This document shows, one piece after another, positions 11,237 to 22,712 of a DNA stretch of 64,000 bases. The stretch is taken from assembly GCF_035222485.1 (NCBI RefSeq), contig NC_085925.1, positions 1,488,001 to 1,552,000 on the forward strand. The letters are read 5' to 3'. The notes below the pieces were generated by a model that did not search any database, had not been told where the DNA came from, and worked only from the letters and a program-made list of their open reading frames with translations. The position numbers and the translations under genes were made by a program. The stretch comes from Podospora pseudoanserina (lineage: Eukaryota; Ascomycota; Sordariomycetes; Sordariales; Podosporaceae). The number at the start of each line of letters is the position of its first letter. The first letter of the stretch is position 1.

Positions 11237-13264
11237 TCAGCCGGCGTTGTTTCTGTTCTCAGCCTCTTTGGCTGCCTGATCCCAATCAGATGCCCAGATA
11301 AACGCATATTCAACCAACGACACGCTAAACAGGAATATTAGCAATCGCATCATCAAAGCTGGTTCAAGGAGAACTCACAGGCCTAGGCCAATCGTGACGC
11401 CGATCCAGAGGCCAGTCAACTTCCAGTCCAGGCCAAAGCCCAAGCCAAAGGAGATGGGCAGCGCCACGACATAATAACAGACCAAGTTGGCGTATCCTCC
11501 AAATTCTTGCTTGCCAATACCACGCAGCAGCCCATGAGAGACAGCAGCCATGCCATCCAAGACCTGCATCAGCGCACAAACAGGAAGGACCTTCGCAACC
11601 AAGTTGATGACATCCTCATCGTCAGTAAAAAGCCGCGGGATTTGATACCGAAACACCGTCAGCATCGTCAGGTTAAACACCCCCACGAGAAAGCCTCCAA
11701 ATACAGTCACCTTGGCCGAAGTCTTCGCAGCGTCCACCAACTTAGCCCCCACCAAATTCGCAACCCTCGTCGAGCCCGCAATCGACAACGGAAACGGAAT
11801 CTGAAAAGTTGTCGAAGTAATAGTAACCAACACACTCTGCGCCGCCAGCGTCGTCACCCCAATCCTCCCACACAACAGCGTCAAAATCTCAAAAGCGAAC
11901 CACTCCGCCACAACCATAATCATCCCCGGCAACGCCAACCTAATCATCGGTCCCCAATTCCTCAAGGCCCCCTTCTTAAACCCTCCCCACGCCTCCTTCC
12001 CCTCCACCTTCCACACATATAGCCCCAGCAACAACGGCAACAAATTCTGCGTAATAGCCACCGCCATCGGAGCGCCCTTAAACCCCCAACCCAGCTTCCA
12101 CACAAACAAAAAGTTCAACAGAACATTCACCGGCGCCGCCACAAGCAGCACATACGTAGTAGCATGAAACAGTCCCTGGGCCAAGACAAACCGTTTCCCT
12201 GCTTCAAATATAGCATACGCCGGCGCACCCAACACAATCGTCCTGAGATAAATCCCCGCAAACGCCGCGCTTGCCTCTTCAATTCCCAGTTTGATCAATA
12301 TCTCCTCCGACTTCCACCACACCCCCATCACCGGCACGAGCACCAACATCAAAAAGTACACCATCCTCTGCATCTGCAGCCCCACTAGGGTCTTGTGCCC
12401 GGACCCAAACGCCTGCGCACAGAGGGTATCCAGACTCGTGGCCAGACCCTGGATAGGAGCGTAGCAGGTGATGTTTGCTGTCATGGTAGCCAATGTCACT
12501 GCTCCCAACTCGACAGTTCCTAGTCTTGCAACAGCAAAGATGGACGTTACTGTCAAGGAGTACTGCAACAAAAAGGTGACAATCAGTGATTTGGAATAAC
12601 CAGCAATAGTTTTCGCCTCCCGCTGCCAGGTGGTGCGGATTTGTCCTGCCGCCACAGCAGCTTCCCATTGCTCGTTGAGATTTTCCGGGGCATCTGATGG
12701 ATGACGAGAGGTGCTTCCCAGCAAGGGAGCCCGCTCATCCGGACCAATGATGATGCGAGGTGCTTCCTCATCACTGGACGGAAGAGGGACCTTGGTGCTG
12801 AAGAGTCGTTTGTACAACCGGGAGAACTGGCCGGCGATGCCTTTTGGTGGTGGCTCATGGTGGTGTTTAGGCGGAAGAATATGATTGTCCCTCAGCAAAG
12901 ACCGTTCAGCATCACGGCTGCGGGCTCGCTCAGTGCGGGTGAGTAAGGCGGGATCATCATGTCCCAAGGGAAGAGCAAGAGCTGGGCGGGTAGTCCCAAA
13001 GGCTATCCCGCTTGGCCGGCGGTACAGAGTTGGTCCTTGGGTGGCATCGTCTTCTCCATGGTCAGATCCGTCAACTGCTTCTGTGTCGACGGGTATGTCT
13101 TCGTCATCGGAGAAAGCTGCAAGGTCTCGTGCCAGGACTTCTTGGGCAAGAGGCGAAGTGGAGAGGAAGGAGTTTGCTAAGGATGCGTGGCGGTCATGGT
13201 GGCTGCTGGGGATGGAAGATTCTTTTCTTGCTAAAATTGGCTGACTTCTTGGACTTGAAGGCAT
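11237..13264 (-). CDS. MATE-family multidrug/toxin extrusion transporter
   Basis: Predicted cation-coupled antiporter exporting organic cations or toxic compounds across the plasma or vacuolar membrane. Exons 11379..13264 and 11237..11324 on the minus strand (intron donor GTGAGT, acceptor TTTAG) give 657 aa. The start at 13264 (MPSSPRSQPILARKESS) is chosen because the frame upstream to 13615 lacks conserved character. A long hydrophilic cytosolic tail of about 200 residues, with acidic and Arg-rich stretches, comes first, as in fungal MATE proteins. Two MatE repeats follow with about 12 membrane helices. Landmarks are GAVTLATMTANITCYAPIQG, LDTLCAQAFGSG, the mirror motif AAQSVLVTITSTTFQIPFPL with GSTRVANLVGA, and GLLRGIGKQEFGGYANLVCYY. 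The short last exon adds VSLVEYAFIWASDW and ends in NNAG. Divergent from URB1. Confidence 0.92.
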
Positions 13265-14278
13265 TTTGATGACCTTTTTTACAGAAGTATTTTGTGTGTG
13301 TTGAAAGTGTTCAAGGTAAGTCCGCCACCGGAGAGAGCTTGACGGCTCGGCCTGTTCGGATGAGGCAAGCCGGACCGGACCCTGTGTTGGTAAAAGACGG
13401 GACGATGAACCGAATGCGACGCAGAACCCAAAGAGTATTTTTGACGTTGCAGGTTGAGCTGCAATGCAATGCACGACGTTCGGTTTATCGAAGAGGTTTT
13501 CAAGGCAAGTGCATGAGAGTGAAGGTGAGAAGTCATGAGTCAACTCGAGGAGGGAGGTCCCCCTCTCTTGTGTAGGAACTGACTGGGCCCTTGGAGGGGT
13601 GTGACTGCACAGCACCCTGGCAAAGGTTTAGGTAAAGATTGACCGTTGTTTCGGAACCCGTACATAGAGAGGATTAGTGCATGCTGCCGATAACCGGCAT
13701 TACTATGAAGCATCATCGTAACCCCCCCCCCCGCTTCGAGAGGTAGGTGAGAAAAGTGGTTGGTGGCTGGGCCATTGATTGTGGAGGACCGAAGGTGCGA
13801 ATCGTAGAAAGAAGATCTCACAGATGCGGTCATCCAAGCTGTCGTGCGAGGCCCCTGCAGGTCGTTGAGCTGATTGTTCAAAAACTTGGGTTCGTGCCAC
13901 GATACGGGTTAGGGTTGTGGCGCAAAGTCGTTCTGAATAGTTCGCTTAGTTCTGTCCGCGTATGAAGCCAAGTAGAAAACCAAGATATCAAGTGAGGAAC
14001 ATATCAGATTAGGTATCTTTGAGCTTCATCGAGTAATTTAATTGTGTGTACTTTTAAGTTGGGTAGTTGGCTTCTATCAATAGAATGGGGAACAGAAAGC
14101 TTGGTCTTATCTGACTTGAGCTAGTGATCTTATCGCCCGGCTAGTTCACGATTGGAAAGCGGTGACTTGGTGCAGAATAGCGAATTTCCCAGAAAGTTAC
14201 CCAAGCAACGCTGTTTTGCGACAACATACCCGAATTCTTGTCGCATAGTTCATTCGACATTGGATTCGTTTGCGCAGA
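13265..14278. other. Divergent promoter region MATE / URB1
   Basis: About 1 kb between two oppositely directed starts. The minus-strand frame continues open upstream of the MATE start to 13615 but looks like leader. There is a C run near 13727-13735. No other gene or RNA is recognised. Confidence 0.5.
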
Positions 14279-17200
14279 ATGGGGAAACGGTTCTCTTATG
14301 GCGGCGATGCTGTCGGTGGTCCGAGAAAAAGAGCCAAGGTGGTTCATGAAGCACCGACGTCCGAGGAAGTCCACGCCAACAGACAGTTGAGGCAACTCCT
14401 GGTATTCGACCAGGACCCAGCGCGGTTAAGACATGGTTTGTACCTTCCGTTTCCAGTGTTGGCAGGTCAATTGTGCGGCTAACTTGAAATTCTAGGTCTT
14501 CAATCGCTCAAACTCTACCTTGACGAACTCCTCAGCACAGATGGCGGCATAAAGAGCGAACGCGCCAAAATTCTCCGAGATTATTTGGATTCAGAGAAAC
14601 CCGCCGAAGATGGGGAGAACCCGGTCTACCTGCCAGATATTATGCACACATGGAGTCATGCCGGTCAAACCAACAACGACAATCTCATGTCCGCTGTTCC
14701 CGTGGTGCTCGTCCTGCTCCTGAGGCTGCTCTCCCAGTCGCTTGAGACCGTCCCATACGGGCTTGGAATTTGCAGAACACTGTTGATCAAAGAATTTCAA
14801 CAGCTGATCAGTCGGAATTTAACCGCTGACAAGGGGAAATCCTTTGTCATCTCTCCCACACTTCGCTTGTTGAGGGAGGCGGTCAGCTTCGATGGAGGGG
14901 CGATTGCAAGACCCCTTTTCAGGGCGAGGGCGACCATGTTAAAATCATTGGCCCGCAATATGGGTATCGTCCACATGGGAGAGGACAAGGAAGACACCAA
15001 GCGACCTTCGGCTCGCACCAATGCTATTCAATTCTTTCTCGCCGCAATCAAATACCTTCACCCAGAGGCGAAGAAGGAATTGCTCTCCCAAAGAGACATC
15101 GTCTCTGCGCTAACCAGGGACGTCAAGCAGGATCCTCCATATATGCTCAAGGAGCTACTCGTTGGGCTGAAAAATCACATTATTATGGACGATAAGGTTC
15201 CCCGCGAGGCCAAGTCAAACCTGCTCAACACCTCGACCCTTGTTCGATTATCGGCGCTTTACCAGTATCGCCTCGATTCCCCAGCGGAAGACGAGCCCTC
15301 GATAGCTGATATGGCCCACGAACTATTATTAGCTGTGTGCACAAACCCAGCTTGTGGCGTCTTGAGACAGGACGCTGGATTCTACCCGCGGGAGATAGAC
15401 CCAAACACGACAATACCAAGGGCGGAGCTCGACGACTTGGGCCTGGAAGCGGTTGCGTGGATGAACAAGTTCAAGACGGAAGTGCCTATTCGAAACTACA
15501 CGCTCTCGAACTTTCTACCAAATCTGCGCCCTTGGTCAAGCGTCAAACAAAGCGAACTCATCACCTCTATCTTCAAGGTGGCACCGGAACTAGTGGCCAA
15601 CTACTTCATCAACAACAAATCTTTCACCTTTGAACCGAAGCTTTCTGCCACATGGATTGGTTACGCGGCGTTTTTGTTCAATACCGTCATTCTCCCAATA
15701 CCAGAGAATCTGTGCCGCGGTCCAAACGTCCCCGAGCTGCCCCCACCTACGTCAATTGTTCTTGACAACGTCCTCCCCCTTCCTCTGAACCAAAAGGCCC
15801 TCGTCCGCTGCCTAGAACACAAATCAAATATGATCAAGTTCTTTGCCACGAGGATCCTGGTAGTGGCCATAGAGAAGCTTGATGCTGTCATCACAATCTA
15901 CCAGGACCCTTCTCACACCAATAAGTCGATATGGAACGAAGCCGCTCGAAGGCTGGTGGACGAGTTTTGCCAGCGCGCCCCTGGCATTCGCTATATGATT
16001 ACTGCATGCCAAAAAATCCCCACAGAGGATCTACTCCACCGCGAAGCGGCAAGTCGGCTGCTACGTCTATGCTATGAGGTGCTGCCTCAAGCTACGCTGA
16101 GTGCCAAATTGGATGTTTCCGCCCATCTAGACGCTGTTCTGGGCCGCATCTCCAACCAAGAACTGGAGGATCCGCGTGACTTTGCCCTCGGGCTGAAAGA
16201 ACTTGAAAGTCTTCTGGCTATTGCTGGGTACTCTCCTGGCATGCGGTGGTTCGGGGCTTCGAAGGGAGCCACTTTGTCACCTTTCACTCAGTTGCTGAAG
16301 ATCTGCGTCGAGGCCCCAAAGGGTGTTTCGCTGGAGGCGATGAAGCAGGTTTTGAACTTTGTGGCCGTCGAACAACAGCTCGTTCCAGGTCATGCCGCAC
16401 ACCCTGGCTTGCTTCCGTTGATTGAAGCCCTTCAGTCTTGTTCCAAGTACGCCTCTCAGGCATGGCCGTTCTTGGATAACTGCTTAACGCAATGCGCCAG
16501 CAAATCGGTGAAGTATGTCGAAATGCTGCAAGATATTGCACAAGAGACTGCCGAGTCCACTAGTCAAAACATCGATGGGCTACTCGTGAGCCCCATCATT
16601 CTTGCTATCCGGGACCAACTTCCCCACGCATCTAAGAATGGAGGGGAAGAGGTGCTCAAGGCTCTTGGCCGAATTTTGCCTAGCTATCTGGGGCTGTCAG
16701 TCACTGTTGGTGAGAGCAGGCCGATACTCAGCTCGATCTTTTTCAAGATGGTGAGTGACCTCCCAGATCCCAAGGGCAAGCTTGCCAAGGCAGGCGTTCC
16801 TGAGAGGCTTGAATTTCAGCACAATTCTTGGTCATCTTCAAAACCAAAATCCGAGAAGAAGGCAGTGGATACACAGGATGCGGCCACACTCGAAACGAAC
16901 ATCGATCAAAAAACCTTGGAGGGCGTGCTGCATGTCCCCGATAGTTTGGAAGCAGAAAACTCAGCTTTGATGAAGTGGGCAAACAAGACAGCAGATGAAC
17001 TTGTCGACGAAGGTTATGCGACCTCCTTGATTGCATTGCTGGCATCTGAATATGCCAGTATCCGTAAAGAGGCGCTTGTCAGTATTCTCAAGGTGGCAGA
17101 CAAGATCAAACAATCACAGTATGAAGAGAAGGAGCAAGTTTGGCTGCTTTTGTCTGAGCTCGCGGAAACGGCCAAAGACAATATCAACAACGGACCTCTG

Positions 17201-17743
17201 CCCAGCACAATAGTCGCGTTTGCCAGCCACGCCTTGCATATCGTACGCGACCCGCTCCATGGCCTTTACCCCAGGGTCAACATTTTCTTGACTCGAGGAC
17301 CATACTGGAGTCTGGACAAGCTGCCTCTGGTGGATGAGATCCTGACCGAGGAGCCCAACGTCGGCGATGCCTTTTATACCCAGATAAGTTGGCTGTTGAC
17401 GTACCTCATCGACGGGTTACGTTCAGCTTCTGACCTGGAGCTTTACCACAAAAAGCGTAGCCGGGGACCAATCTTGGAGAGAATCCTTGCTCTAGCGGTC
17501 AACCCATACATGAGGCTACCACTACGCACCCAGGTGTTGAGATTACTCTACCGGGCTAGTAGTATCGAGGGTGGCAGTACTACGCTCACGACGAGATTCA
17601 GCGTGATGAGCTGGTTGGAGGAACGACGGTCCGCGTGCGCTGATTCCAGTGAAGCTGCAGTCTATGATGGCCTGCGTAGGAGGATATGGGAGACGTGTGA
17701 CCAGCAAAGGGTTACAGAATGGAGTAAGAACGGGCTGCCTTGA
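14279..17743 (+). CDS. URB1: URB1/Npa1-like pre-60S ribosome assembly factor
   Basis: URB1 (Npa1) is a large alpha-helical nucleolar scaffold of the earliest pre-60S particles, acting with Dbp6, Npa2, Nop8 and Rsa3 (family knowledge). Two exons are inferred, 14279..14435 and 14496..17743 (donor GTTTGT, acceptor TTCTAG), giving 1134 aa. The start at 14279 gives MGKRFSYGGDAVGGPRKRAK, a basic nuclear-type N-terminus, then LRQLLVFDQDPARLRHGLQS. The N-terminal Npa1 domain covers about the first third (SVKQSELITSIFKVAPELVANYF is typical; also GYAAFLFNTVILPIPENL). The C-terminal NopRA1-like region includes WSLDKLPLVDEIL, YLIDGLRSASDLELYHKK and PLRTQVLRLLYRASSIEGGS. It is shorter than yeast Urb1 (about 1760 aa). 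Family assignment is good; the compact length may be usual in filamentous fungi. Confidence 0.85.
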
Positions 17744-18879
17744 GCATTTAATTGAATAATTGTAGAGCATGTACGAGACAATACCAAGATACCAAGTCGT
17801 TTTGAAGATTACCAGCGGAAGCTCGAGTACTGTTCTCAAAGGAAGTTGGGGGGCCTGTGATTTGTTGAATGAAAGGGTTGTGGCTGCCTTGACAGCTGCA
17901 ACAGGGAGTTCCCATCTTGGGACACAAGGACTCCCCCACATTTGCATCATGGTCCCTTTGATGCCTTGCGCGGGAGCTGAAATTGTTGGGCTAGGAATTG
18001 ATATGACCAAGTGAATGGTCTTGTGAAAGACATGATTGGTGAGGCAAGTCTACTGCAAGGGAAAGTGAAAGGCAGCTCTTATCGATAAGGATATCTCGCC
18101 AGTGAGGTGTTTGATTCAGGCTTCGAAACAAGAGACAACGACCCCGCCACCTGCTCCCCAGCAACTACTTCCATCTCTGCCATTGCATTGCACCGAAAAA
18201 TCAAACCCTGCGGACAACGGCGGAGTGTGAGTTGAATATCCACATCCACACGTAGTCGGTAGCACTGTCCACCGGGCCACTGCTTGTCGCACCGCCACTG
18301 CCCGTTCTACCGTACCTAGTGCCCAAAAGCCAGTCGCCTGAGACCCTCTCTCCTTCCAGAACGAACCCCGTTTATCATTGATTTGCTCGACCGCACACCC
18401 ACACCCACACCTCACCCACACCACACCGCAGCACACATCCGCAAACAAGAATCTAAGAGCCCAAAATCACCGCGCTTCCACCGACCGTCCTACCTCGACA
18501 TCACATCCAATCCCCCATCCGCCGAACCTCGAGCAACAAGTTCCCTTCCCATCGCCCCGTAGACCTGCCTTTTCTGCACCGCTCCACACCTTGTCACCTC
18601 GCCCGCAATTCACCTGCCAACACAGCCGACTCCTGATCAGTCTCGGGTGCTGGGATAACCTCCTCCGGTGAGGACCGCCATCAATCACTGCGCTGCCATC
18701 AATCGAGCGCTTGGTTTCACATTCGATAACTCTCGAGCCTCTATATTCTAACCAAACAAGCGTCAACCAAATACTCCTCTGCGGACGTCTGGTCGACATC
18801 ATTCAGCCACGCCTGCCACAATCTCCATAGCCAGGAGCGCCCAACGACCCTTTCATGGTTGCTGCTTAATTTAACCACG
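17744..18879. other. Intergenic region with a long pyrimidine-rich leader
   Basis: From about 18,120 to the start codon at 18880 the plus strand is rich in C and CA/CT tracts (CACACCCACACC-like), as in long fungal 5' UTRs. It probably belongs to the eIF4E-binding protein gene. Small upstream ATGs exist. No separate gene is recognised. Confidence 0.5.
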
Positions 18880-21615
18880 ATGGCTCAAAGATACTCTTAC
18901 ACCGAGGAGCACCTCCTCTTCTTGCGCCAATCTCCGCTATGTGTCAAGCCACCGGGCCTTCCACCCGCTGAAGAGTGGATGGGGTATGCGACGAAGGCCC
19001 AATTTCAGATCATACATACAGGTTTGGCTAACCCCTCTATTTTCTCCAGTCCACCTCCCGAAACATTCCGCAATCAGCCCGGAAAGGTCAACGATGCTCG
19101 CAAAGGCGGCGACAGTCTGTTGCTGGGTCAGGAAAACCGGCGTCCGACGTTGGATCGCAATGCTAGTCGAACTTCAGGATGTATGGATTACCCTTTCCCC
19201 CAAACTGCGTTGGAGAGAGTGCATGGCGCCCAGCATCAGCCTAACAATTCATCACCAATCTTTGCTAATTCGACAAAAATAGTTGCTGATGACTTGATTC
19301 TCGGCCCCCCGCGCAATGCCTTCGCATCTGCAACCGCAATCCGCGGCGCCCGGAGCGGCGATGCGGATAAAGGATCGAAGGATCTAGACAGACCGGACCG
19401 AACCGATCGCTTCAACTTCCGTAATCGTACCAACGACGCGGACTCAACCGGTGACCGACTCGGTCGGGATAATCATAATCGAGACGGCAAAGATGGCCGG
19501 AACAACAATGGTTTCCGGCGACGTGGAGACCAGGACCAGGATACCGAGGGCTGGAGTACCGTGAAGCCTCGCAAGAGCTTCGGCGCCGAAGGAGCCGAAC
19601 GCTTTCAGGGACGTATGGGTGGCGCTGGTACCGACCGCTTCCCAGCTCGCGACGACCGCCGGACTAGGGACCGTGAAGACCAGGATGGGGGAAACCGCCG
19701 TACCTTCCGCCCACGTGATCAAGAAGACGAGGACCCCGAAGCACCACGGAGGAATGGACTTACCAGAGGCAAGACCGACCTATGGTTCAGCAAGGACAGC
19801 GGGACCGCCACTGCCACCGAGGCCTCGACAGGACAGAAGCATATCGAAAGAAAGAGCTGGAGAGACCGTGCCCCTCCAGAGGAAAGGCCTGCGGAAAGAC
19901 ACAATGACCGCCAGGACAGAAACTTTGAAAGGCGCTGGGATCGCCAACAGAAGGTTGAGAACGACCCGGAGTGGATGGCCGAGCCTGCGGAAGAACCTTC
20001 TCAGGGCCGCACCGCGGACGATTTCCGCAAGTTCATGGAAGCTATGAAGAGCGGACCCAAGTCGGATGAGAAGCCCGCTTCGATAGCTCTTGACAAGCCT
20101 TCAACTGACTCCTTTTTCGAACTGGAGCCCAAGGTGCTCTCAGCACCCGCCGTTGAGAATAGACCCGATAAGTTTTTTGAGGCTTTTGGAGGTACAGGCC
20201 TTGATGCAGGCGCGCCCGCTGCCGAAGCCAAGGACGCGGCCAGGCCCAAGGGAGCGAAGCCATCACGGTTCTTGTCATTCCTGGCGCAGCAGGAGAATGG
20301 CCAGCCCAAAGCTGAACCACCCACTCCGGCACCAACCGCATCTGCTGGCGATGGGAAACCGCCATCGGGCGAGGCCGACAAGCTTGCTTTCCAGCAGCTT
20401 ATAGAGAAGCTCCATAGCAGTCGTCTGGGAGGCTCAGGCAGCCCTACCCCAAATGGACCTCCACCCCCTGGCCCTCCCCGAGATGCCCCTGGAGGACTGT
20501 ACAATTTGATGCCACAGAAGAGCAATGTGGCATCTCCAGAACCATTTCAACAGTACGGAAATGACAGGCGTGATGATCCCCGCTTCCGTCCTCCACCACA
20601 GCTGTCTCCCTATGAGATGATGACATCTCGCATGGGTCTGCCGGGTCCATCTCATTCCCCGCCAGTCAGTCGGCCGGAGCATGCCTTACAGGAACTCCTT
20701 TCTCAGCGCCAGAGTCAGTCCAATCCTCGCGGGCCTCAAACACCTGGCGTGGTCAATGAAAATACGGAATTCTTGATGCACCTGATGCAGGGCCACCGGC
20801 GCGCTGAACCAATGAGGCCTGAGCAACGACAGCCAGATCAGCATTTGCCCGAACAGCTCCTCGCCCGTATGCAACAACAGCAGCAATCCAGCAAGCAGGG
20901 GCCTCTTCCCGGAATGCCAGACCGTGAACACCTTGAATACCAGCGTGAGAGAAGCGCGTCCCAGCGTCAGCAGCAACTTCGTGGACAGCCGGGACCACAA
21001 GGCTTCATGGATGAGAGTCAATTCCACCCCGGAGATTTGAATGCCCGCCCTCCGCAACAGCCGACACAGATCCTGCAGCGGCCGATGCCTCCTCCTGGCT
21101 TGGATCACCAAATGCATCCTTTCCATATGGGTGGCCCCTCGGGCGGTGCGGGCCCGGCGCCTCAGATGCAGCCACAACGGCCAATGATCCCACCTCCCGG
21201 GCTGCTCAACAGCGGTCCTCGGAATGCCAATGTCGGGCCCATGCCCGGAATGCAGTTCCCACCAAACTTCCCGCCCCCACATGGACCCCCAGGTCCCAGC
21301 AACTTCCCATCTGTACCGCTACCTCCACACATTGGCGGCCCCCCTCCTGGACCCCCTGAGGGCATGGCAGGACCTCCGAGGCAGATGCAACCGCCTCCGG
21401 GCTTCTTTGGCGGACCCCCGCCCCCGGGCTTCATGGGACCTCCCGGTATGGGATTCCCAGGCGGTCCCGGCGCGCCGGGCGGACCGGGCGGACCAGGCCC
21501 TGATGGTCTCGGGCCAAGTGTAATGGGCTATGGCGGGCTTCCCAGTCCCTTTGATAGGATGGAGCGGATGGACAGAAGGGGCATGATGCCTCCTCCGGGA
21601 AACTTCCGCGGCTAG
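18880..21615 (+). CDS. Low-complexity mRNA-regulation protein with an eIF4E-binding motif (4E-T/Eap1-like)
   Basis: 911 aa if read as one exon from the ATG at 18880. Residues 7-13 (YTEEHLL, within MAQRYSYTEEHLLFLRQ) match the canonical eIF4E-binding motif Y-x4-L-hydrophobic, placed at the very N-terminus as in metazoan 4E-T. The next block, PLCVKPPGLPPAEEW, looks conserved. The rest is low complexity: an Arg/Asp/Gly-rich stretch with EGWSTVKPRKSFGAEGAERF, an acidic middle, a Gln-rich section, and a C-terminal third of Pro/Gly/Met repeats (PPPG, GPPG). This composition suits an RNP-granule protein. A 102-nt in-frame segment at 19181..19282 has donor GTATGG, a GCTAATT branch and an ATAG end, so it may be an optional intron. 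The role as translational repressor or decay factor is inferred from the motif. Confidence 0.7.
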   Translation: MAQRYSYTEEHLLFLRQSPLCVKPPGLPPAEEWMGYATKAQFQIIHTGLANPSIFSSPPPETFRNQPGKVNDARKGGDSLLLGQENRRPTLDRNASRTSGCMDYPFPQTALERVHGAQHQPNNSSPIFANSTKIVADDLILGPPRNAFASATAIRGARSGDADKGSKDLDRPDRTDRFNFRNRTNDADSTGDRLGRDNHNRDGKDGRNNNGFRRRGDQDQDTEGWSTVKPRKSFGAEGAERFQGRMGGAGTDRFPARDDRRTRDREDQDGGNRRTFRPRDQEDEDPEAPRRNGLTRGKTDLWFSKDSGTATATEASTGQKHIERKSWRDRAPPEERPAERHNDRQDRNFERRWDRQQKVENDPEWMAEPAEEPSQGRTADDFRKFMEAMKSGPKSDEKPASIALDKPSTDSFFELEPKVLSAPAVENRPDKFFEAFGGTGLDAGAPAAEAKDAARPKGAKPSRFLSFLAQQENGQPKAEPPTPAPTASAGDGKPPSGEADKLAFQQLIEKLHSSRLGGSGSPTPNGPPPPGPPRDAPGGLYNLMPQKSNVASPEPFQQYGNDRRDDPRFRPPPQLSPYEMMTSRMGLPGPSHSPPVSRPEHALQELLSQRQSQSNPRGPQTPGVVNENTEFLMHLMQGHRRAEPMRPEQRQPDQHLPEQLLARMQQQQQSSKQGPLPGMPDREHLEYQRERSASQRQQQLRGQPGPQGFMDESQFHPGDLNARPPQQPTQILQRPMPPPGLDHQMHPFHMGGPSGGAGPAPQMQPQRPMIPPPGLLNSGPRNANVGPMPGMQFPPNFPPPHGPPGPSNFPSVPLPPHIGGPPPGPPEGMAGPPRQMQPPPGFFGGPPPPGFMGPPGMGFPGGPGAPGGPGGPGPDGLGPSVMGYGGLPSPFDRMERMDRRGMMPPPGNFRG

Positions 21616-22638
21616 AGGAATGACCGTGAAGGAAATCCGGACCAGCGCGTGCAAATGGCCTTGGAGCATATTATGCAGGTGCGGGAACACGGGGAACGAG
21701 TTCGTGAAGAGCACAGAAGGGAACATGGGCGGCCTCATCTTTAGCAAGCCTTCCGAGGCTCTAAAACAACGGAGGTTAGCCTGAAGAAAGCAGAGACAGT
21801 TGGGGGCGTTAGATGACGATGTCACGAATTGGAAGGAGGTGAGGCGTATCTTGACCGCCCACGTCTACAAGCGTGCTGCCTACCTCGACGAACAGCTGGC
21901 GACTGGTATAAGATAGGTTATCTTTTAATTGTGTACGGGCATTGCCTACTCCCAAGAAAAGCGGGCAATTTTGGAACAGCAGACGGTGGTGGTGGCATAG
22001 TTCTTAAGAAAAAGGTTTTGTCGATAATGGCATAACATCAGGGGTAGGGACGGAAGGAGTGTCTGGTGGTGATTTTACCTAGGCAAGGAATGAGATGATA
22101 GGAGTATGGGACAGAGGTTGGTGAACGATTAACCACTGATCTGTCGTGATTTTTGGGCCTCTTTTCTTTCTTTGTGAAGTCTAGTACTATTACGTTTTCT
22201 GTTTGGTGTGGATGTTGTCTGAACGGTGTGCTGTGTGGTTTAGCAGTATGTAGTAGTTGTTTGATTGGTATCTCCTACTTTGAGATAGCGCGAGGCTAAG
22301 GGAAGCGAGGGGGGGTTGAAAGTGTAGGGCTATGTTTTCTGTGAGGGGGTTTAAAAGGTGAAGGGCGAGCAAGGAGGAGCGTTGAAATGATGAACTAGCA
22401 GCGTTGCTGTTGTGACTTGTGTTGCTGAGGGGGGAATCAAGCGAGTAATGAAGATGAAAAAGAATTTACAGTGAGCCGGGGAACATTGTGAAATCTTTGT
22501 GGCATAGTGATATGGAACCTGTGTTGTTGCTTTTTCCAAGATGGCACTTTTATAAAGAAGACTACAAAATGAAGCGAGAAGTACAAAAGAGAAGTGTGCT
22601 GCTGTGAGGAAACAGCAGCATGGAAAAAGATATGGTTT
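21616..22638. other. Region downstream of the eIF4E-binding protein gene
   Basis: About 1 kb, probably 3' UTR followed by spacer up to the tRNA gene. Short frames lack any recognisable feature. Confidence 0.45.
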
Positions 22639-22712
22639 TGATTTCGTCCAGGCTCGAACTGGAGACCTTCAGTGTGTTAGACTGACGTGATAACCAACTA
22701 CACCACGAAACC
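22639..22712 (-). tRNA. tRNA-Val (anticodon AAC)
   Basis: A 74-nt cloverleaf on the minus strand with no intron. The acceptor stem GGTTTCG pairs with CGAAATC (one G-U), with discriminator A. The anticodon stem TCAGT/ACTGA encloses the loop CTAACAC, giving anticodon AAC (valine). The T arm is TCCAG-TTCGAGC-CTGGA and the D arm is GTG/CAC with loop AGTTGGTTA. Just after the 3' end the minus strand reads TCTTTTTCC, a Pol III terminator. Body and arms look like other fungal tRNA-Val genes. Confidence 0.96.

Noticed and set aside
13265-13615. N-terminal extension of the MATE protein
   Set aside because: The frame is open upstream, but the extra 117 residues look like translated leader; MPSSPRSQP at 13264 is a typical start.
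19049-19076. GTTTGG...CTAAC...CAG string resembling an intron in the eIF4E-binding protein gene
   Set aside because: Only about 28 bp long, below the workable size of fungal introns, and the frame is open through it.
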